This document shows, piece after piece, positions 60,501-64,000 of a stretch of DNA of 64,000 nt. Within the stretch, counting starts at the first letter, position 1. Each line of letters opens with the position of its first letter. Under the pieces are notes generated by a model. That model saw nothing but the letters and a program-made list of their open reading frames with translations. It was not told the DNA's origin and searched no databases. The position numbers and the translations under genes are program-made. The DNA comes from Nocardioides sp. YR527 (GTDB lineage Bacteria; Actinomycetota; Actinomycetes; Propionibacteriales; Nocardioidaceae): assembly GCF_900101045.1 (NCBI RefSeq), contig NZ_FNFN01000001.1, positions 682,001 to 746,000 on the forward strand. Direction: 5' to 3'.

Positions 60501-60795
60501 CCGGGATCACGCGTACGTCCTCTCCCGCGCTCGCGGTGACGAACGGGATGTTCTCGCGGCCCTCGCCCGGCTCCACGTCCACAACGGCCTGCCCGTTGCG
60601 CCTGCCCACCCGCACCGTGTCACCGGTGATCAACGTGACCGCACGCGTCTTCGTCTCGCCGGGCGGGGCGGATCCCACGGCGGCAGATACGGCGGCGAGC
60701 TCTGGGGGCTGCCCGACGGCGACGCCGCCTGGTAGCGCGGTCCACACCGCGGCGCTCGCCGCCGCCAGTGTCGCCGTGATACGGACAAATCGCAT
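57508..60795 (-). CDS. Large secreted S8 family serine peptidase (subtilase)
   Basis: 1095 residues from the ATG at 60795. Signal peptide ending near residue 28 (WTALPGGVAVG), a propeptide-like region to about 200, then the subtilisin domain with Asp222 (VAVIDSGVDLQHP), His254 (YAGHGTHVAS), Asn349 (IAAGNSGP) and Ser430 (NGTSMATPHVAG). Beyond ~470 are beta-rich domains of several hundred residues, likely for substrate binding. No LPXTG or membrane anchor, so it is released. Regulated probably by the LAL protein encoded upstream on the same strand. Confidence 0.94.
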   Translation of the reverse strand: MRFVRITATLAAASAAVWTALPGGVAVGQPPELAAVSAAVGSAPPGETKTRAVTLITGDTVRVGRRNGQAVVDVEPGEGRENIPFVTASAGEDVRVIPADAAGLLAGGRLDERLFDVSTLLDFGYDDTRRTLPLLIQGHARLDGARSTQRLDGVTAYEQDRDEPADLWKSLTDAGELRSGVTKVWLDGLRKPTLDVSVPLTGATTAWESGLTGTGVKVAVIDSGVDLQHPDLAGRVAEAVDFTGSDDLTDYAGHGTHVASTIVGTGVASEGRYKGVAPDAKLLSAKVCLVEGCPESSILAGMQWAAEQGAAVANLSLGGEDTPGVDPLEAAVHDLTAQYGTLFVIAAGNSGPDEGTINSPGSAEEALTVGAVSKTKELAEFSSRGPTTTDADVKPDITAPGVAIAAARSSASDLPPFTEDGAYASLNGTSMATPHVAGAAALLAQEHPEWTARQLKATLMSAAAPDADHTSYEQGAGFVDVARAIDQKVTAEPVSLGFDRATTGQDGTVTYANSGESEVRLDLSLRSNAPAGLFTLSASTLTVPAGGEASVKVTVAPGEDLPDEPYGGQITATSGAARVQTPIALDKARHTLTVRTPGATGDNPRWVTILTDVDRQTIRSIAHTGDTASVRLPAGRYVAQSYLLTGSEEAPAITSLVDPGVRLDADRSVTMDARSAKAVAITVPDRSAVLRHTEVGWTIRTQAPQIWGSNDPYTTLMNVNLADLRTGRASGSKKAAGFVSYISGTWAQAQINSDSVYQVYFYERGRMMAGKTKTLRPGDFATVRSRVGADVPDVPVDRVAVARAPGNSPIMSSLDGRTRPLTLRYDAPRTIVEHYNRDQEAEWLISNSQQGYTHYESNWTSYKPGRVYEEEWASGVEGPVFPEPEFDQQYATRYWGDTMGVPGPLHGDGSGHEGFRFPRSGKVDVTVHRNETLVGRSSWIRDAIDVPAEPGSYRIHARFESDPAFTLSTLVEAEWTFRSAHVPEGELVHLPMTAVRFSPDLDIESTAPAGRSLRVPISLDRQIGAAPAKTRSLSVEASFDDGKTWRKLDVDRHDEKAATWVRHPSGSGFVSLRAQATDSAGNSVRQTIIRAYRFQ

Positions 60796-60897
60796 GGCTC
60801 TCCTAGTCTCATTCCACCTACGGAGAGTCACCATCCACCCGACCGAGCACTGTCGCGAGTGTCCACATGGACCATTCTTTATCGGCGCTGTGGACGC

Positions 60898-63825
60898 TCA
60901 CCGGCCGGATTCGGACGCCAACATGCCGGCAGCGCTCGCTGCCATGGCGAGCGCCGTACGCGAGGAGACCTCCAGCTTCCGCATCGCCGACGACAGGTGG
61001 CGGTGGACGGTCCGAGGACTGATGAACAGTGTGGCCGCGACTTCCTTGTTGGTCATCCCGCGAGCGACCAGCTGGATCACCTCCACCTCACGAGGGGACA
61101 GCTGCTCGCCGTATCCGCGCCGTCCGCGACGCCACGTTCGGGTGACCTCGACACCGTGTTGCCGAAGGACGCGAGCCACCCGATCGGCGTCCCATCGCAC
61201 CCCCAGCCCGGCGAGACGCTGCTGAGCGTCCGAGAGCACCTGCACCCCCTGGTCGTGCTCCCGCGCCGCCAGCAGGCATCGGCCATGCCGCTCGAGGGCC
61301 AACAGCTCGTCGTACGGTCGTGGCAGGTCCGCCCAGGCGAGGGCCGCGTCAGCGAACAGGTCCGCCGCCACGACCAGGTCCCCGTTCGCCTCGGCGAGGA
61401 TCGCCCGGCAGGTCAGCAGCGCAGCGTCCGCAGCGGGTGCTGCGCGGCCAGCCGTCCAGGTCGCGAAGTCGTCGACCACGTCCGTGGCGCGGCTCAGCTC
61501 GCCGTCGGCGACGAGGGCATCGACGTGGACCGGCGCCACGTCGCTTGCCTGGAGCCAGATCCCTTTCCGCCTGATCGCTTCCATCGGAGCTGCCGTCACC
61601 CGCACGGCCTCCTGGACGGCGCCATCGGCCAGCAGCAACCTGCCCAGCGCTACTGCTGACAAGGTCGTCGGATCGTCCAGGGTGCCGGTGGCGTGCTCCA
61701 AGACCTGTCGGGAACGCCGCTCGGCGGCGTCGCGGTTGCCGACCGCGACCTCCTGCATCGCCCGAACCGACGAGGCCGCCAACCGAAGGAGCGGGTGAGT
61801 CTCTTCGTCATCGCCCATCACGGACAGGGTCTCGGCCAGACCGTCCCACCTGCCCGTGTACCAGTCGAGCAGGGCGATGTGGAATCGCGCGTACTCCCCC
61901 ACGCGCTCGAACCCGGCGTGATGGGCGGACTCGGCGGCCTCTTCCAGTCGTCGGCGCGCCTCGGCGTAGCGGCCCCAGTGGACGGCGCGGTGGGCGACGT
62001 TGAAGACGACCTTCACCAGCTGTCGGCGCTCGCCCAAGGTGTCAGCGGACCGTGGAATCTCCTCGGCAGCCCGCCATCCGGTTTCCTCGCCCAGGCTGAG
62101 CAGACCTGTCACGCGGTCGAGCGACAGCGCCCGCCGCTCCGCGGGTGACTGGATCTGCGGAATCAGGCGTGTCGCCTGCTCCATCCACTGCAGATGTCGT
62201 TCCGCCGGCCAGGAACGTTTCGACTCCGGATCGGCGAGGAACAGCATCGCCCTGGCCGCACGTGCTGGTCGTGACCTCAGCTCACCGACGGCGGTCTCGA
62301 ACTCGGCATGGCCTGCCTCGAACTCGCCCGCCTGGAACTGCATCCAGCCCAGCAGGAGCCGTACCTCTCCTCGTTCCGCCTCAGGCACATCAGTCACGTC
62401 GGGGTCGGCGAGGATTCCCGCGAGGGTCTCCTGGACCACGCTCTCCATCCCGCCCAAGGGAGTGAGCCGGTTGACGGCGACATCGCCCAACCGACGGGCC
62501 AGGCGCACCCGCCGAACGGGTGGGTGGGCGATGCTGGTCAGCAGCTCGTGCAGGAGCGTCACTGCCGTGCGCTCGTCACCGGACTCGAGTGCCAGCTCCG
62601 CGGCGGCTTCGGCGTAGTGGCTCCACTGCTCGGTCTCGCCGGCCTCGTGGAAGTGGTGGGCCAGACGTACGACGGGCTGTGGCTCCTGTCGCAGCAGGCG
62701 ATCGGCCGCCCGGCGGTGCAAGGCCCACCGCTCGGAGGCTGGGATCGCGGCGCCGATCGCGAGGGCATCCAGCACGTGCCGGAACGCCAGCCAACCGTTG
62801 CCGGCTTCGCGCAGCAGCCCCGAGCCGAGCGCGGCAGCCACCCCGCGCCTGGCCGCGGGCTCATCCAGATCGGCGACGCCGGTCAGGAGAGCCTCATCGG
62901 TGGGCTCGGCCAAGATCGCCGCCGCCTGCAGGACCATCCGTCCTTCAGGGGGAAGCCTGCCGGCGCGCTCGAGGACGGAGTCGCGCAGCGTCGGAGGTAC
63001 GTTCAGTCCCTCGAGCGCTCCTCGGGTCCACCCACCGTCTTGGCGGACGATGTCGTGCCGGTCCCGGAGCATCCAGATCGTCTCCTCCACCGCGAGGGGA
63101 AGCCCATCGGTGCGTTCGTGCAGGACGACCGCGAACTGCTCCGACACGGCGTCGGTCTCCAGCATCGACCCCACCAGCTCACGGGTGTCGGCGATGGTCA
63201 ACGGCGTGAGCTCGATCCGGACCCGTGCGGCGGTCAGCGGGCGTGATGTCAACCGCAGCAGGAGCGACCCCGGCGGAACCTCGGTCGCCCGGTACGTCAC
63301 CACGACCGACGTCTCCAGGTGGCCCGACGCGGTGAGCAGGAGCCACTCCAGCGTCGCCGCGTCGGCCCAATGAGCATCTTCGACCACCATCACATCGACG
63401 CCGAGCCGGTCGACCAGCTCGGACAACGCTGCCAGCAACCGGTGCCGGGTCTCGGCCGGATCGTCCAACGGCTCCGGTGCGGGAGGAAGCCGGGCTGCCC
63501 ATTCCGGGAACAACGGCCGCAGCGCGCCGGCCAACGGACTCAGCTCGAGGTCGCCCAGCCCGGGTCGCAACCGCCGCAGCCCGTCCACCACCGGTCCCAG
63601 CGGGAAGGGTTCGATCATCGGCGGACAGGTCACCATCAGGACCCTGCGGTCGGCCAGGTCCGGCGCCTGCAGGCACTCCCGTACCAGCCGGCTCTTCCCG
63701 ATCCCCGCCTCTCCCTCGATGAAGGCGACGGTCGGCGGATCGGCCAGCGAGCCGACGAGGAGCGCGAGCTCGGCGGACCGCCCCACGAGAGCGGGCGCCG
63801 CCGCCAGCCTCCCGGGTCGAGCCAT
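60898..63825 (-). CDS. LuxR-family ATP-binding regulator (LAL type)
   Basis: 975 residues from the ATG at 63825; the frame runs to 63915 (TTG) but homologues start at a point like 'ALVGRSAELALL'. Walker A EGEAGIGKSRLVREC, Walker B-like VMVVEDAHWADAATLEWLL, then a long TPR-like helical region and a C-terminal LuxR HTH (LSPREVEVIQLVARGMTNKEV, AATLFISPRTVHRHLSSAMRKL). LAL proteins such as MalT or the narbomycin regulator PikD sense a ligand with ATP and switch on target genes. The adjacent subtilase 102 bases downstream is the obvious candidate. 63826-64000 shows no other gene. Confidence 0.92.
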   Translation of the reverse strand: MARPGRLAAAPALVGRSAELALLVGSLADPPTVAFIEGEAGIGKSRLVRECLQAPDLADRRVLMVTCPPMIEPFPLGPVVDGLRRLRPGLGDLELSPLAGALRPLFPEWAARLPPAPEPLDDPAETRHRLLAALSELVDRLGVDVMVVEDAHWADAATLEWLLLTASGHLETSVVVTYRATEVPPGSLLLRLTSRPLTAARVRIELTPLTIADTRELVGSMLETDAVSEQFAVVLHERTDGLPLAVEETIWMLRDRHDIVRQDGGWTRGALEGLNVPPTLRDSVLERAGRLPPEGRMVLQAAAILAEPTDEALLTGVADLDEPAARRGVAAALGSGLLREAGNGWLAFRHVLDALAIGAAIPASERWALHRRAADRLLRQEPQPVVRLAHHFHEAGETEQWSHYAEAAAELALESGDERTAVTLLHELLTSIAHPPVRRVRLARRLGDVAVNRLTPLGGMESVVQETLAGILADPDVTDVPEAERGEVRLLLGWMQFQAGEFEAGHAEFETAVGELRSRPARAARAMLFLADPESKRSWPAERHLQWMEQATRLIPQIQSPAERRALSLDRVTGLLSLGEETGWRAAEEIPRSADTLGERRQLVKVVFNVAHRAVHWGRYAEARRRLEEAAESAHHAGFERVGEYARFHIALLDWYTGRWDGLAETLSVMGDDEETHPLLRLAASSVRAMQEVAVGNRDAAERRSRQVLEHATGTLDDPTTLSAVALGRLLLADGAVQEAVRVTAAPMEAIRRKGIWLQASDVAPVHVDALVADGELSRATDVVDDFATWTAGRAAPAADAALLTCRAILAEANGDLVVAADLFADAALAWADLPRPYDELLALERHGRCLLAAREHDQGVQVLSDAQQRLAGLGVRWDADRVARVLRQHGVEVTRTWRRGRRGYGEQLSPREVEVIQLVARGMTNKEVAATLFISPRTVHRHLSSAMRKLEVSSRTALAMAASAAGMLASESGR

Positions 63826-64000
63826 TCCTGAACCGCCGTGTTCGTCATCGGCGCCGAGACAGGTCGGCGCCTGGGGTGAGGAGATGGTCTCACCCGAGCC
63901 TGTGAACCGATTCAAAGGGGCGCGATCTTCGGCTCCCTGTACCGGAACTCGATGACGTCGCGTCTCCGGACAGATCGCCGCGACCTCGGCGGATGACGCT

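Noticed and set aside
58012-60735. 907-codon plus-strand frame opposite the subtilase
   Set aside because: Composition artefact (Arg, Val, Gly, Asp); the minus strand has the complete Asp-His-Ser protease.

Overview
The window is high-GC chromosomal DNA of an actinobacterium, most likely Nocardioidaceae (Propionibacteriales). Support: RbpA beside Ppm1, GntR/Lrp/LAL regulators, an SsgA-like protein, many GTG starts, dense GTGA/ATGA stop-start overlaps, U-poor hairpin terminators and frequent CGTACG words. The assignment is inference; no rRNA or species marker is present.

Layout. 1-2712: tail of a 2Fe-2S oxidoreductase subunit, a probably broken I36-like gene, a flavoprotein, a DUF433 antitoxin whose DUF5615 toxin is cut short, and poorly coding DNA. 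2995-3399: a Gly-Cys-Val tRNA operon with promoter and terminator. 3494-7002: class IV aminotransferase, acetyltransferase, an OFA-type MFS carrier with a 33-residue small subunit, and an SsgA-like protein. 7104-13511: an exonuclease, a four-gene polyamine/opine-type ABC importer, and a divergent GntR regulator plus soluble Cache protein. 13611-20878: a lysine 'fermentation' (kam) locus: Lrp regulator, kamA, and a five-gene operon kdd-amidohydrolase-kamD-kamE-kal. It would take lysine through beta-lysine and 3,5-diaminohexanoate to crotonyl-CoA, but the cleavage enzyme Kce is absent. 21331-27169: ppm, fxsA, rbpA with a textbook sigma-R promoter, an Atg22-like carrier, a GDPD, and a MurA fused to an HTH domain beneath a palindromic operator candidate.

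27307-37678: oxidoreductases, a lytic transglycosylase lipoprotein, a 52-residue Cys-rich protein, small enzymes and a metQNI importer. 37848-45178: an ABC exporter divergent from a NarL-type two-component system, a second Cys-rich small protein paralogous to the first, then an AraC regulator, a VOC protein and a DrrC-like short UvrA; together these look like a drug-sensing and resistance neighbourhood. 45294-57388: single-gene housekeeping and accessory functions (VOC, GNAT, DDAH, secreted lipase, YjbR/Imm5-like pair, LtrA, DksA/TraR zinc finger, epoxide hydrolase, a lone tyrosine recombinase, methyltransferase). 57508-63825: a large secreted subtilase under a LAL-type regulator.

The most unusual items are the incomplete kam pathway with an embedded amidohydrolase and a GntR-Cache pair, the two MWDT Cys-rich small proteins, the HTH-MurA fusion with its palindrome, and a block of 21-nt-period repeats at 28902-28993.
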